DNA of 64,000 bases from Panulirus ornatus (GCF_036320965.1 NC_092241.1:24312989-24376988), one strand, 5' to 3'; counted from the first letter of the stretch, positions 21,850-37,489 are shown. Numbers and translations are program-made. Notes: a model not told the origin generated them from the letters alone.

Positions 21850-23471
21850 ACTTGTTTTATTATTTTGCTTTGTTGCTGTCTCCCACATTAGCGAGGTAGT
21901 GCAAGGAAACAGTCGAAAGAATGGCCCAACTCACCCACATAAACGTGTATATACATACACGCCCACACACACTCAAATATACATACCTATACATCTCAAT
22001 GTATACATATATGTATACACACAGACATATACATGTATACACATGTACATAATTCATACTGTCTGCGTTTATTAATGCCCATTGCCACCCCGCCACACAT
22101 AAAATAACAACACCCTCTCCCGTCTTGTGTGCGAGGTAGCGCTAGGAAAAGGCAACAAAGGCCACATTCGTTCACACTCAGTCTCTAGCTGTCATATAAT
22201 AATGCACCAAAACCACAGCTCCCTTTCCACATCCAGGCCCCACAGAACTTTCCATGGTTAACCCCAGACGCTTCACATGCCCTGATTCAATCCATCGACA
22301 GCACGTCGACCCCGGTATACCACATCGTTCCAATTCACTCTATTCCTTGCATGCCTTTCACCCTCCTGCATGTTCAGGCCCTGATCACTCAAAATCTTTT
22401 TCACTCCATCTTTCCACCTCCAATTTGGTCTCCCACTTCTCCTTGTTCCCTCCACCTCTGACACATGTATCCTCTTGGTCAATCTTTCCTCACTCATTCT
22501 CTCCATGTGACCAAACCATTTCAAAACACCCATTTCTGCTCTCTCAACCACCCTCTTTTTATTACCACACATCTCTCTTACCCTATAATTACTTACTCGA
22601 TCAAACCACCTCACACCACATATTGTCCTCAAATATCTCATTTCCAGCACATCCACCCTCCTCCGCACAACTCTATCCATAGCCCATGACTCGCAACCAT
22701 ATAACATTGTTGGAACCACTATTCCTTCAAACATACCCATTTTGCTTTCCGAGATAATGCTTTTGACTTCCACACATTCTTCAACGGTCCCAGAACTGTT
22801 GCCCCCTGCCCCACCCTATGATTCATTTCCGCTTCCATAGTTCCATCCGCTGCCAAATCCACTCCCAGATATATAAAACACTTCACTTCCTCCAGTTTTT
22901 CTCTATTCAAACTTACCTCCCAATTGACTTGACCCTCAACCCTACTGTACCCAATAACCTTGCTCTTATTCAAAATTACTCTCAGTTTTCTTCTTTCACA
23001 CACTTTACCAAACTCAGTCACCAGCTTCTGCAGTTTCTAACATGAATCAGCCACCAGAGCTGTATCATCCGCGAACAACAACTGAGCCCAAGCTCTCTCA
23101 TCCACAACAGAATGCATACTTGCTCCCCTTTCCAAAACCCTTTCATTCACCTCCCTAACAACCCCATCCATAAACAAATTAAACAACCATGGAGACATCA
23201 CACACCCCTGCTGCAAACCAACATTCACTGAGAACCAATCACTTTCCTCTCTTCCTACACGTACACAGCCTTACATCCTCGATAAAAACTTTTCACTGCT
23301 TCTAACAACCTGCCTCCCATACCATATATTCTTAATACCTTCCACAGAGCATCCCTATCAAGTCTATCATATGCCTGCTCCAGATCCATAAATGGTATAT
23401 ACAAATCCATTTGCTTTTCTAAGTATTTCTCACATACATTCTTCAAAGCAAACACCTGATCCACATATCCT

Positions 23472-24194
23472 CTACCACTTCTGAAACACACACTGCTCTT
23501 CCCCAATCTGATGCTCTGTACATGCCTTCACGCTCTCAATCAATACCCTCCCATATAATTTCCCATGAGTCATACATACATTAAATAACCTCACCAACCA
23601 GTCAACAATAGTCACCCCTTTTTTGATAAATTCCTCTGCAATACCATCCAAACTCGCTGCCTTGCCGGCTTTCCTCTTCCGCAAAGCTTTCACTACCTCT
23701 TCTCTGTTTACCAAATCATTCTCCCTAACCCTCTCACTTTGCACACCACCTTTACCAAAATACCCTATAACTGCCACTCTATCATCAGACACATTCAACA
23801 AACCTTCAAAATACTCACTCCATCTCCTTCTCACGTCACCACTACTTATCACCTCCCCATTAGCCCCCTTCACTAAAGTTCTCATTTGTTCCCTTGTCTT
23901 ACGCACTTTATTTACCTCCTTCCAGAACATCTTTTTACTCTCCCTAAAATTTAATGATGCTCGCTCACTCCAACTCTCATTTGTCCTCTTTTTCACCTCT
24001 TGCACCTTTCTCTTGACCTCCTGCCTCTTTCTTTTATACATTTCCCGGTCATTTATACATTTCCCGGTCATATTTCTGTGCAAAAATTGTCCAAATGCCT
24101 CTCTCTTCTCTTTCACTAAAAATCTTACTTCTTCAACCCACCACTCACTACCCTTTCTAATCTGCCCACCTCCCACATTCTCTTCCACAAGCAT
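23472..24194 (-). pseudogene. R11 linker and RT entry
   Basis: The 240 codons cover WWVEEVRFLVKEKREAFG, MYKRKRQEVKRK, NFRESKKMFWKEV, RRRWSEYFEGLLNV and KAASLDGIAEEFIKKG, then a deletion joins MTHG to KLYGRVLIESVKACTEHQ. The usual AGLDG has become ASLDG. The deletion removes RT motif 1-2 residues that contact the incoming nucleotide, so the product could not be active. Confidence 0.87.
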
Positions 24195-24341
24195 CTTTTG
24201 TGCAAGCCATCACTGCTTCCCAAAATACATCCTATCTCTCCCCCACTCCCCTTACCTCCTTTGTTCTCACCTTTTTCCATTCTCTATTCAGTCTCTCCTG
24301 GTACTTCCTCACACAAGTCTCCTTCCCAAGCTCACTTACTC

Positions 24342-24824
24342 TCACACTATCTTCACCCCAACATTCTCTCTTCTTTTCTGAAAACTTCTACAAATATTCA
24401 CCTTCACCTCTACAAGATAATGATCAGACATCCCTCCAGTTGCACCTCTGAGCACATTAACATCCAAAAGTCTTTCTTTTGCGCACCTATCAATTAACAC
24501 ATAATCGAATAACGCTCTCTGGCCATCTCTCCTGCTTTCATATGTATACTTTTGTATATCTCTCTTTTTAAACCAGGTATTCCCAGTCACCAATCCTTTT
24601 TCAGCACATAGATCTACAAGCTCTTCACCATTTCCATTTATAACACTGAACACCCAATGTGTACCAATTATTCCCTCAAGTGCCACATTACTCACCTTTG
24701 CATTCAAATCACCCATCAATACAACCTGGTCTCGTGTATCAAAACTACTAACACACTCACTCAGCTGCTCCCAAAACACTTGCCTCATGATCTCTCTTCC
24801 CATGCCCCGTTGCATATGCACCAA
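24342..24824 (-). pseudogene. R11 endonuclease, central and C-terminal part
   Basis: The 160 codons show VLMGDLNAKVSN (metal-site motif), NTWFKKRDIQKYTYES, ALFDYVLIDR and MSDHYLVEVKV (SDH motif, a catalytic histidine), so the C-terminal catalytic half is preserved. The N-terminal part with SETKLKGKG is in another frame at about 24800-25070. An identical frame is found at 28866-29348 in R13, part of the tandem duplication. Confidence 0.9.
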
Positions 24825-25390
24825 TAATCACCCATCTCTCTCCATCCACTTTCAGAGTTTCCCATATCAATCTAGAGTTTACTTTCTTACACTCTATCAC
24901 ATACTCCCACCACTCCTGTTTTCGGAGTAGTACAACTCCTTCCCTTGCTCTTGTCCTCTCACTAACCCCTCACTGTAGTCCCAAGATATTCCCAAACCAC
25001 TCTTCCCCTTTCCCCTTAAGCTTCGTTTCACTCAGAGTCAAAACATCCATGTTCCTTTCCTCAAACATTCAACATATCTCTCGATCCATTTTTCATATCT
25101 TGGTTACATCCACACATATTTAGACATCTCAATCTGAGCCTTCGAGGAGTATGAGCACTCCCCGCGTGACTACTTCTGTTTCCCCTTTTAGAAAGTTAAA
25201 ATATAAGGAGGGGAGGGTTTCCAGTGCCCTGCTCCCGTCCCCTTTAGTCGCCTTCTACGACACGTGAGGAATGCTTGGGAAGCATTCTTTTTCCCCGATA
25301 TATGTTTATTTTCATATTACAGTTAAGCACATTTTTCCGCATCACCGAGTTATTGAAAGGAAACAGAAGGATGGCCCAACCACTCTTATG

Positions 25391-25392
<2 letters not shown>

Positions 25393-25454
<62 letters not shown>

Positions 25455-25459
25455 TATAC

Positions 25460-25543
<84 letters not shown>
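25393..25543. repeat. (TA)n microsatellite, long
   Basis: About 150 bases of TA with a few ATACATATA interruptions, between the end of R11 and the tail of R12. It corresponds to 29918-29962 plus 31748-31866 in the duplicated unit, where R14 has split the tract. Confidence 0.95.
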
Positions 25544-25549
<6 letters not shown>

Positions 25550-26388
25550 TATTATTATACTTTGTCACTGTCTCCCGCGTTTGCGAGGTAGCGCAAGGAA
25601 ACAGACGAAAGAAATGGCCCAACCCCCCCCATACACATGTATATACATACGTCCACACACGCAAATATACATACCTACACAGCTTTCCATGGTTTACCCC
25701 AGACGCTTCACATGCCTTGATTCAATCCACTGACAGCACGTCAACCCCGGTATACCACATCGCTCCAATTCACTCTATTCCTTGCCCTCCTTTCACCCTC
25801 CTGCATGTTCAGGCCCTGATCACTCAAAATCTTTTTCACTCCATCTTTCCACCTCCAATTTGGTCTCCCTCTTCTCCTCGTTCCCTCCACCTCCGACACA
25901 TATATCCTCTTGGTCAATCTTTCCTCACTCATTCTCTCCATGTGCCCAAACCACTTCAAAACACCCTCTTCTGCTCTCTCAACCACGCTCTTTTTATTTC
26001 CACACATCTCTCTTACCCTTACGTTACTCACTCGATCAAACCACCTCACACCACACATTGTCCTCAAACATCTCATTTCCAGCACATCCATCCTCCTGCG
26101 CACAACTCTATCCATAGCCCACGCCTCGCAACCATACAACATTGTTGGAACCACTATTCCTTCAAACATACCCATTTTTGCTTTCCGAGATAATGTTCTC
26201 GACTTCCACACATTCTTCAAGGCCCCCAGAATTTTCGCCCCCTCCCCCACCCTATGATCCACTTCCGCTTCCATGGTTCCATCCGCTGCCAGATCCACTC
26301 CCAGATATCTAAAACACTTCACTTCCTCCAGTTTTTCTCCATTCAAACTCACCTCCCAATTGACTTGACCCTCAACCCTACTGTACCT
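25544..26388 (-). mobile_element. R12: RTE-like LINE, C-terminal fragment, short tail
   Basis: The short-form tail (25551-25740) is followed by an intact 203-codon frame (25741-26352) covering CFRYLGVDLAADG, TMLYGCEAWAMDRV, WFGHMERMSEERLTKR and GRPNWRWKDGVKKIL, ending at YRG-TGA. It is 5' truncated at 26388 (YSRVEGQVNW region), where the tail of R13 starts. It is duplicated as R15 at an offset of 6326. Confidence 0.92.
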
Positions 26389-26802
26389 ATTTTATTTTGC
26401 TTTGTCGCTGTCTCCCGTGTTAGCGAGGTAGCGCAAGGAAACAGACGAAAGAATGGCCCAACCCACCCACATACACATGTATATAAATACACGTCCACAC
26501 ATTCATATATACATACCTATAAATCTCAATGTACATATATATATACACACACAGACATATACATATATACACATGTACATAATTCATACTGTCTGCCTTT
26601 ATTTCTTCCCATCACCACCTTGACACACATGGAATAACATCCCCCACCCCCCTCATGTGTGCGAGGCAGTGCTAGGAAAAGACAACTAAGTCCCCATTCG
26701 TACACACTCAGTCTCTAGCTGTCATGTAATAATGCACCGAAACCATAGCTCCCTTTCCACATCCATGCCCCACAGAACTATCCATGGTTTACCCCAGACG
26801 CT

Positions 26803-27504
26803 TCACACGCCCTGGTTCAATCCATTGACAGCACATCGACCCCGGTATACCACATTGTTCCAATTCACTCTATTCCTTGCACGCCTTTCACCCTCCTGCA
26901 TGTTCAGGCCCTGATCACTCAAAATCTTTTTCACTCCATCTTTCCACCTCCAAGTCGGTCTCCTACTTCTCCTTGTTCCCTCCACCTCTGACACATATAT
27001 TCTCTTGGTCAATCTTTCCTCACTCATTCTCTCCATGTGACCAAACCATTTCAAAACACCCTCTTCTGCTCTCTCAACCACGCTCTTTTTATTTCTACAC
27101 CTCTCTCTTACCCTTACATTACTTACTCGGTCAAACCACCTCACACCACATATTGTCCTCAAACATCTCATTTCCAGCATATCCACCCTCCTGCACAAAA
27201 CTCTATCCATAGCCCACGCCTCACAACCATACAACATTGTTGGAACCACTATTCCTTCAAACATACCCATTTTTGCTTTCCGAGATAATGTTCTCGACTT
27301 CCAAACATTCTTCAAGGCTCCCAGAATTTTTGCCCCCTCCATATCCCTCTGATTCACTTCCGCTTTCATGGTTCCATCCGCTGCCAGATACACTCCCAGA
27401 TATCCAAAACACTTTACTTCCTCCAGTTTTTCTCCATTCAAACTTACCTCCCAATTGACTTGTCCCTCAACACTACTGTACCTAATAACCTTAATCTTAT
27501 TCAC
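26803..27504 (-). pseudogene. R13 RT palm end and C-terminal block
   Basis: The 233 codons start at MNKIKVI (motif D region) and include CFGYLGVYLAADG, TMLYGCEAWAMDRV, LCRRVDMLEMRCLRTICGV, WFGHMERMSEERLTKR and RPTWRWKDGVKKIL, reading past YRG through GRCAVNGLNQGV. The FADD motif C is lost upstream (the region at 27590-27620 reads TPLVAGS with FP substitutions, from CAGGGAAC instead of CAGCGAAC). The same changes are in R16. Confidence 0.87.
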
Positions 27505-27651
27505 ATTTACTCTCAGCTTTCTTCTTCACACACTTTACCAAACTCAGTCACCAGCTTCTGCAATTTCTCACACGAACCAGCCACCAGCGGTGTATCATCA
27601 GGGAACTACAACTGAATCACTTCCCAAGCTCTCTCATCCACAATAGACTTC

Positions 27652-28329
27652 CTACTTGCCCCTTTCCAAAACTCTTGCATTCACCTCCCTAACAACCCCA
27701 TCCATAAACAAATTAAACAACCATGGAGATATCACAAACCCCTGCCACAAACCAACATTCAATGAGAACCAATCACTTTCCTCTTTTCCTACACGTACAC
27801 ATGCCTTACATCCTCGATAAAAACTTTTCACTGCTTCTAACAACCTGCCTCCCATACCATATATTCTTAATACCTTCCACAGAGCATCCCTATCAAGTCT
27901 ATCATATGCCTGCTCCAGATCCATAAATGGTATATACAAATCCATTTGCTTTTCTAAGTATTTCTCACATACATTCTTCAAAGCAAACACCTGATCCACA
28001 TATCCTCTACCACTTCTGAAACCACACTGCTCTTCCCCAATCTGATGCTCTGTACATGCCTTCACGCTCTCAATCAATACCCTCCCATATAATTTCCCAT
28101 GAGTCATACATACATTAAATAACCTCACCAACCAGTCAACAATAGTCACCCCTTTTTTGATAAATTCCTCTGCAATACCATCCAAACTCGCTGCCTTGCC
28201 GGCTTTCCTCTTCCGCAAAGCTTTCACTACCTCTTCTCTGTTTACCAAATCATTCTCCCTAACCCTCTCACTTTGCACACCACCTTTACCAAAATACCCT
28301 ATAATCTGCCTCTCTATCATCAAACACAT
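27652..28329 (-). pseudogene. R13 RT fingers to motif B
   Basis: The 225 codons run through KAASLDGIAEEFIKKG, the MTHG/KLYGR deletion shared with R11, GFRSGRGYVDQVFALK, FMDLEQAYDRLD (motif A, K to Q) and GLWQGFVISPWLF (motif B, GLRQGC changed to GLWQGF). The switch from R11-like to R16-like sequence lies inside this frame near 27820-27830. Confidence 0.85.
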
Positions 28330-29914
28330 TCAACAAAACTTCAAAATACTCACTCCATCTCCTTCTCACATCAACACTACTTATCACCTCCCCATAAGCC
28401 CCCTTCAATGAAGTTCACATTTGTTCCTTTGTCTTATGCACTTTATTTACCTATTTCCAAAACATCTTTATATTCTCCTAATATTTCATGATACTCTCTC
28501 ACCCCAACTCTCATTTGCCCTCTTTTTCACCTCTTCCACCTTTCTCTTGACCTCTTGCCTCTTTCTTTTATACATCTCCCACTCATTTACATTATTTCCC
28601 TGCAAAAATCGTCCAAATGCCTCTCTCTTCTCTTTCACTAATAATCTTACTTCTTCATCCTACCACTCACTACCCTTTCTAATCTGTGCACCTCCCATGC
28701 TTCTTATGCCACAAGCATCTTTTGTGCAAGCCATCAATGCTTCACTAAATACATCCTATTCCTGCCCCACTCCCCTTACGTCATTTGCTCTCACCTTTTT
28801 CCATTCTCTATTCAGTCTCTCCTGGTACTTCCTCACACAAGTCTCCTTCCCAAGCTCACTTACTCTCACACTATCTTCACCCCAACATTCTCTCTTCTTT
28901 TCTGAAAACTTCTACAAATATTCACCTTCACCTCTACAAGATAATGATCAGACATCCCTCCAGTTGCACCTCTGAGCACATTAACATCCAAAAGTCTTTC
29001 TTTTGCGCACCTATCAATTAACACATAATCGAATAACGCTCTCTGGCCATCTCTCCTGCTTTCATATGTATACTTTTGTATATCTCTCTTTTTAAACCAG
29101 GTATTCCCAGTCACCAATCCTTTTTCAGCACATAGATCTACAAGCTCTTCACCATTTCCATTTATAACACTGAACACCCAATGTGTACCAATTATTCCCT
29201 CAAGTGCCACATTACTCACCTTTGCATTCAAATCACCCATCAATACAACCTGGTCTCGTGTATCAAAACTACTAACACACTCACTCAGCTGCTCCCAAAA
29301 CACTTGCCTCATGATCTCTCTTCCCATGCCCCGTTGCATATGCACCAATAATCACCCATCTCTCTCCATCCACTTTCAGAGTTTCCCATATCAATCTAGA
29401 GTTTACTTTCTTACACTCTATCACATACTCCCACCACTCCTGTTTTCGGAGTAGTACAACTCCTTCCCTTGCTCTTGTCCTCTCACTAACCCCTGACTGT
29501 AGTCCCAAGATATTCCCAAACCACTCTTCCCCTTTCCCCTTAAGCTTCGTTTCACTCAGAGTCAAAACATCCATGTTCCTTTCCTCAAACATTCAACATA
29601 TCTCTCGATCCATTTTTCATATCTTGGTTACATCCACACATATTTAGACATCTCAATCTGAGCCTTCGAGGAGTATGAGCACTCCCCGCGTGACTACTTC
29701 TGTTTCCCCTTTTAGAAAGTTAAAATATAAGGAGGGGAGGGTTTCCAGTGCCCTGCTCCCGTCCCCTTTAGTCGCCTTCTACGACACGTGAGGAATGCTT
29801 GGGAAGCATTCTTTTCCCCCGATATATGTTTATTTTCATATTACAGTTAAGCACATTTTTCCGCATCACCGAGTTATTGAAAGGAAACAGAAGGATGGCC
29901 CAACCACTCTTATG

Positions 29915-29917
<3 letters not shown>

Positions 29918-29962
<45 letters not shown>
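29918..29962. repeat. (TA)n microsatellite, left side of R14
   Basis: This is the left remnant of the duplicated TA tract. R14 starts directly at its end. Confidence 0.95.
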
Positions 29963-32714
<2,752 letters not shown>

Positions 32715-34229
32715 ATTTTATTTTGCTTTGTCGCTGTCTCCCGTGTTAGCGAGGTAGCGCAAGGAAACAGACAAAAGAATGGCCCAACCCACCCACATAC
32801 ACATGTATATAAATACACGTCCACACATTCATATATACATACCTATAAATCTCAATGTACATATATATATACACACACAGACATATACATATATACACAT
32901 GTACATAATTCATACTGTCTGCCTTTATTTCTTCCCATCACCACCTTGACACACATGGAATAACATCCCCCACCCCCCTCATGTGTGCGAGGCAGTGCTA
33001 GGAAAAGACAACTAAGTCCCCATTCGTACACACTCAGTCTCTAGCTGTCATGTAATAATGCACCGAAACCATAGCTCCCTTTCCACATCCATGCCCCACA
33101 GAACTATCCATGGTTTACCCCAGACGCTTCACACGCCCTGGTTCAATCCATTGACAGCACATCGACCCCGGTATACCACATTGTTCCAATTCACTCTATT
33201 CCTTGCACGCCTTTCACCCTCCTGCATGTTCAGGCCCTGATCACTCAAAATCTTTTTCACTCCATCTTTCCACCTCCAAGTCGGTCTCCTACTTCTCCTT
33301 GTTCCCTCCACCTCTGACACATATATTCTCTTGGTCAATCTTTCCTCACTCATTCTCTCCATGTGACCAAACCATTTCAAAACACCCTCTTCTGCTCTCT
33401 CAACCACGCTCTTTTTATTTCTACACCTCTCTCTTACCCTTACATTACTTACTCGGTCAAACCACCTCACACCACATATTGTCCTCAAACATCTCATTTC
33501 CAGCATATCCACCCTCCTGCACAAAACTCTATCCATAGCCCACGCCTCACAACCATACAACATTGTTGGAACCACTATTCCTTCAAACATACCCATTTTT
33601 GCTTTCCGAGATAATGTTCTCGACTTCCAAACATTCTTCAAGGCTCCCAGAATTTTTGCCCCCTCCATATCCCTCTGATTCACTTCCGCTTTCATGGTTC
33701 CATCCGCTGCCAGATACACTCCCAGATATCCAAAACACTTTACTTCCTCCAGTTTTTCTCCATTCAAACTTACCTCCCAATTGACTTGTCCCTCAACACT
33801 ACTGTACCTAATAACCTTAATCTTATTCACATTTACTCTCAGCTTTCTTCTTCACACACTTTACCAAACTCAGTCACCAGCTTCTGCAATTTCTCACACG
33901 AACCAGCCACCAGCGGTGTATCATCAGGGAACTACAACTGAATCACTTCCCAAGCTCTCTCATCCACAATAGACTTCCTACTTGCCCCTTTCCAAAACTC
34001 TTGCATTCACCTCCCTAACAACCCCATCCATAAACAAATTAAACAACCATGGAGATATCACAAACCCCTGCCACAAACCAACATTCAATGAGAACCAATC
34101 ACTTTCCTCTTTTCCTACACGTACACATGCCTTACATCCTCGATAAAATCTTTTCACTGCTTCTAACAACTTGCCTCCCACACCATATATTCTTAATACC
34201 CTCCACAGAGCATCTCTATCATCTCTATC

Positions 34230-34688
34230 TTATGCCTTCTCCAGATCCATAAATGCTACATACAAATCCCTTTGCTTTTCTAAGTATTTCTCACATATAT
34301 TCTTCAAAACAAATACCTGATCCACACATCCTCTATCACTTCTGAAACCACACTGCTCTTCCCCAATTTGATGCTCTGTAAATGCCTTCACCCTCTCAAT
34401 CAATACCATGCAATACAATTTCCAAGGAATACTCAACAAACTTATACCTCTGTAATTTGAGCACTCACTTTTATCCCCTTTGCCTTTGTACAATGGCACT
34501 ATGCAAGCATTCCGCCAGTCCTCAGGCACCTCAACATGAGTCATACATACATTAAATAAAATTACCATCAAGTCAACAATACAGTCACCACCTTTTTTAA
34601 TAAATTCCACTGCAATACCATCCAAACCCACTGCCTTACTGGCTTTCATCTTCTGCAAAGCTTTTATTACCTCTCCTCTGTATACCAA
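34230..34688 (-). pseudogene. R16 RT fingers
   Basis: The 152 codons include AVGLDGIAVEFIKKGGD, EDWRNACIVPLYKGKGD, NYRGISLLSIPWKLY, GFRSDRGCVDQVF and FMDLEKA, then a stop just inside motif A (AAAGCATAA in place of AAAGCATATGATAG, near 34228-34232). Unlike R11 and R13 it retains the PEDW..SNYRG segment, which shows that R13's deletion came from R11. Confidence 0.87.
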
Positions 34689-35445
34689 ATCATTCTCTCT
34701 AACCCTCTCACTTTACACACCACCTCGACCAAAACACCCCATATCTGCCACTCTATCATCAAACATATCTGCCTCTCTATCATCAAACACATTCAACAAA
34801 ACTTCAAAATACTCACTCCATCTCCTTCTCACATCAACACTACTTATCACCTCCCCATAAGCCCCCTTCAATGAAGTTCACATTTGTTCCTTTGTCTTAT
34901 GCACTTTATTTACCTATTTCCAAAACATCTTTATATTCTCCCTAATATTTCATGATACTCTCTCACCCCAACTCTCATTTGCCCTCTTTTTCACCTCTTC
35001 CACCTTTCTCTTGACCTCTTGCCTCTTTCTTTTATACATCTCCCACTCATTTACATTATTTCCCTGCAAAAATCGTCCAAATGCCTCTCTCTTCTCTTTC
35101 ACTAATAATCTTACTTCTTCATCCTACCACTCACTACCCTTTCTAATCTGTGCACCTCCCATGCTTCTTATGCCACAAGCATCTTTTGTGCAAGCCATCA
35201 ATGCTTCACTAAATACATCCTATTCCTGCCCCACTCCCCTTACGTCATTTGCTCTCACCTTTTTCCATTCTGTACTCAGTCTCTCCTGGTACTTCCTCAC
35301 ACAAGTCTCCTTCCCAAGCTCACTTACTCTCACCACTCTCTTCACCCTAACATTCTCTCTTCTTTTTTGAAAACCCCTACAAATCTTCACCTTCGCCTCC
35401 ACAAGATAATGATCAGACATCCCTTCAGTTGCACCTCTCAGCACA

Positions 35446-35841
35446 TTAACAATCAAAAAGTCTCTCTTTCGCGCGCCTATCAATTAACACATAATCCAAT
35501 AACGCTCTCTGGCCATCTCTCCTGCTTACATATGCATACTTATGTATATCTCTCTTTTTAAACCAGGTATTCCTTATCACCAGTCCTTTTTCAGCACATA
35601 AATCTACAAGCTCTTTACCACTTCCATTTACAACACTGAACACCCCATGTACACCAATTATTCCCTCAACTGCCACATTACTCAACTTTGCATTCAAATC
35701 ACCCATCACTATAACCCAGTCTCGTGCATCAAAACTACAAACACACCCACCCAGATACTTCCAAAACACATGCCTGTCATGATCTTTCTTGTGGTGACCA
35801 GGTGCATAGGCACCAATAATCACCCATCTCTCTCCATCCAC
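35446..35841 (-). pseudogene. R16 endonuclease, C-terminal two-thirds
   Basis: The 131 codons include WVIIGAYAPGHHKKDHD, VIVMGDLNAKLSN, NTWFKKRDIHKYAYVSRRDG and ALLDYVLIDR. The continuation into VLRGATEGMSDHYLVEAKV is in the next frame (35220-35483), so the SDH motif is cut off by a one-base indel near 35455. The N-terminal part (35864-36100, SEMKLKGKG) is separated by a small duplication. Confidence 0.87.
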
Positions 35842-36336
35842 TTTCAGTTTTACCCCGAATCACCTATCTCTCTTCATCTACTTTCTGTTTTACCCATATC
35901 AGTTTAGAGTTTACTTTCTTACACTCTATCACATACTCCCACAACTCCTGCTTCAGGAGTACTGCTAGTCCTTCCTTTGCTCTAGTCCTCTCACCAAACC
36001 CTGACTTTACTCTAAAGGCATTCCCAAACCACTCTTCCCCTTTACCCTTGAGCTTCATTTCACTCAGAGCCAAAACATCCAGGTTCCTTTCCTCAAACAT
36101 ACTACCTATCTCTAATTTTTCTCATTGGTTACATCCACACACAATTAGACACCCCAATCTTAGGCTTTGAGGAGGGTGAGCACTCTGCGCATGACTCCTT
36201 TTTCTGTCCCCTCTTAGAACGTTAAAATACAAGGTAGCCACAGTTTCTAGCACCCAGCTCCCATACCTTTATTCACTTTCTACGACACGCGGGGAATGTG
36301 TGGGAAGTATTCTTTCTCCCCAATCACCAGGGATAT

Positions 36337-37293
36337 ACATATATATATCATTATCATTATTATTTTGGTTCGTCACTGTCTCCCGCGTTTGCAAGGTAGC
36401 ACAAGGAAACAGACAAAAGAAATGGCCCAACCCACCCCCCCTACACATGTACATACATACACGTCCACACACGCAAATATACATACCATACATCTCAATG
36501 CACACATATATATATACACACACAGACACATACATATATACCCATGCACACAATTCACACTGTCTGCCTTTATTCATTCCCATTGCCACCTCGCCACACA
36601 TGGAATAACATCCCCCTCCCTCCTCATGTGTGCGAGGTAGCGCTAGGAAAAGACAACAAAGGCCCCATTCGTTCACAGTCAGTCTCTACCTGTCATGCAA
36701 TAATGCCCGAAACCACAGCTCCCTTTCCACATCCAGGCCCCACACAACTTCCCATGTTTTACCCAAGATACTTCACATGCCCTGATTCAATCCATTGACA
36801 GCACGTCAACCTCGGTATACCACATCGATCCAATTCACTCTATTCCTTGCCCGCCTTTCACCCTCCTGCATGTTCAGGCCCTGATCACTCAAAATCTTTT
36901 TCACTCCATCTTTCCACCTCCAATTTGGTCTCCCACTTCTCCTCGTTCACTCCACCTCCGACACATATTTCCTCTTGGTCAATCTTTCCTCACTCATTCT
37001 CTCCATGTGCCCAAACCATTTCAAAACACCCTCTTCTGCTCTCTCAACCACGCTCTTTTTATTTCCACACATCTCTCTTACCCTTACATTACTTACTCGA
37101 TCAAACCACCTCACACCACACATTGTCCTCAAACATCTCATTTCCAGCACATCCACCCTCCTGCGCACAGCTCTATTCATAGGCCACGCCTTGCAACCAT
37201 ACAACATTGTTGGAACCACTATTCCTTCAAACATAGTCATTTTTGTTTTCGGAGATAATATTCTCGACTTCCACACATTCTTCAAAGCTCCCA
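36337..37293 (-). mobile_element. R17: RTE-like LINE, C-terminal fragment, long tail
   Basis: The long tail (36360-36800) is followed by the C-terminal block (36947-37290: TMLYGCKAWPMNRAVRRRVD, GVRWFDRV, WFGHMERMSEERLTKR). It is truncated at 37293 inside GALKNVWK, where a plus-strand endonuclease piece (R18) is joined in opposite orientation. Confidence 0.9.
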
Positions 37294-37489
37294 GGAGAGG
37301 CAAGTGTTTTGGGAGCAGCTGAATGAGTGTGTTAGTGGTTTTGATGCACAAGACTAGGTTATAGTGATGGGTGATTTGAATGCAAAGGTGAGTAATGTGG
37401 CAGTTGAGGGAATAATTGGTATACATGGGGTGTTCAGTGTTGTAAATGGAAATGGTGAAGAGCTTGTAGATTTATGGGCTGAAAAAGGA
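37294..37489 (+). mobile_element. R18: RTE-like LINE endonuclease fragment, inverted
   Basis: About 195 bases encode RQVFWEQLNECVSGFDAQD, then a stop, and VMGDLNAKVSN, FSVVNGNGEELVD on the plus strand. It lies head to head with R17. With R17 it looks like a 5'-inverted insertion (twin priming), in which one end of the cDNA is inserted in reverse. Confidence 0.8.

Larger units (their letters stand above)
21850..25300 (-). mobile_element. R11: RTE-like LINE, full span with deletions
   Basis: R11 runs from a 5' end near 25300 (diverged ATATCGGGG in place of ATCCCTGG) through 5' UTR, endonuclease (24342-25085), linker (23580-24194), RT (22719-23570), C-terminus (22273-22773) and long tail (21850-22270). 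About 90 bases that encode PEDWRNACIVPLYKGKGDKSECSNYRGIS are missing near 23568, joining MTHG to KLYGR, and there is a short duplicated CATTTCCCGGTCAT near 24040-24070. The part from about 23300 to 25390 recurs at 27830-29918. Confidence 0.92.
23300..27825. repeat. Tandem duplication, unit 1
   Basis: R11 5' part, TA tract, R12 and the 3' part of R13 recur as about 27826-34150. Offsets: 4524 for the R11-side sequence, and 6326 for the R12/R13 side after R14's 1.8-kb insertion. Apart from R14 and the patch at 28305-28800 the two units look nearly identical. Confidence 0.85.
26389..29822 (-). mobile_element. R13: RTE-like LINE, full span, recombinant
   Basis: On the minus strand: 5' end near 29822, 5' UTR, endonuclease (28866-29592), linker, RT, C-terminus (26803-27504) and long tail (26389-26810). 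It is a mosaic. 26389 to about 27820 matches R16 (32715 to about 34147, offset 6326). About 27830-28300 matches R11 (offset 4534). About 28305-28800 matches R16 again (about 34769-35260, offset 6464). About 28800-29918 matches R11 (offset 4524). This is the junction element of the tandem duplication. It shares R11's deletion at MTHG/KLYGR. Confidence 0.9.
32715..36336 (-). mobile_element. R16: RTE-like LINE, full span
   Basis: R16 has a 5' end at about 36336 (ATCCCTGGTGATTGGG), a 5' UTR, endonuclease (35446-36100), linker (34900-35483), RT fingers (34230-34688), palm (33978-34181), C-terminus (33129-33830) and long tail. At about 3.6 kb it is the best guide to full length. A small tandem repeat (TATCATCAAACA..TCTGCC, 34745-34790) interrupts the linker, and the endonuclease has a duplicated VDGERW region near 35840-35880. 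Confidence 0.92.

Noticed and set aside
25271..25733. Open frames made of Tyr-Ile repeats (also near 29866, 31594, 50153, 50577)
   Set aside because: They are translations of (TA)n tracts, which have no stop in any frame; no protein is implied.
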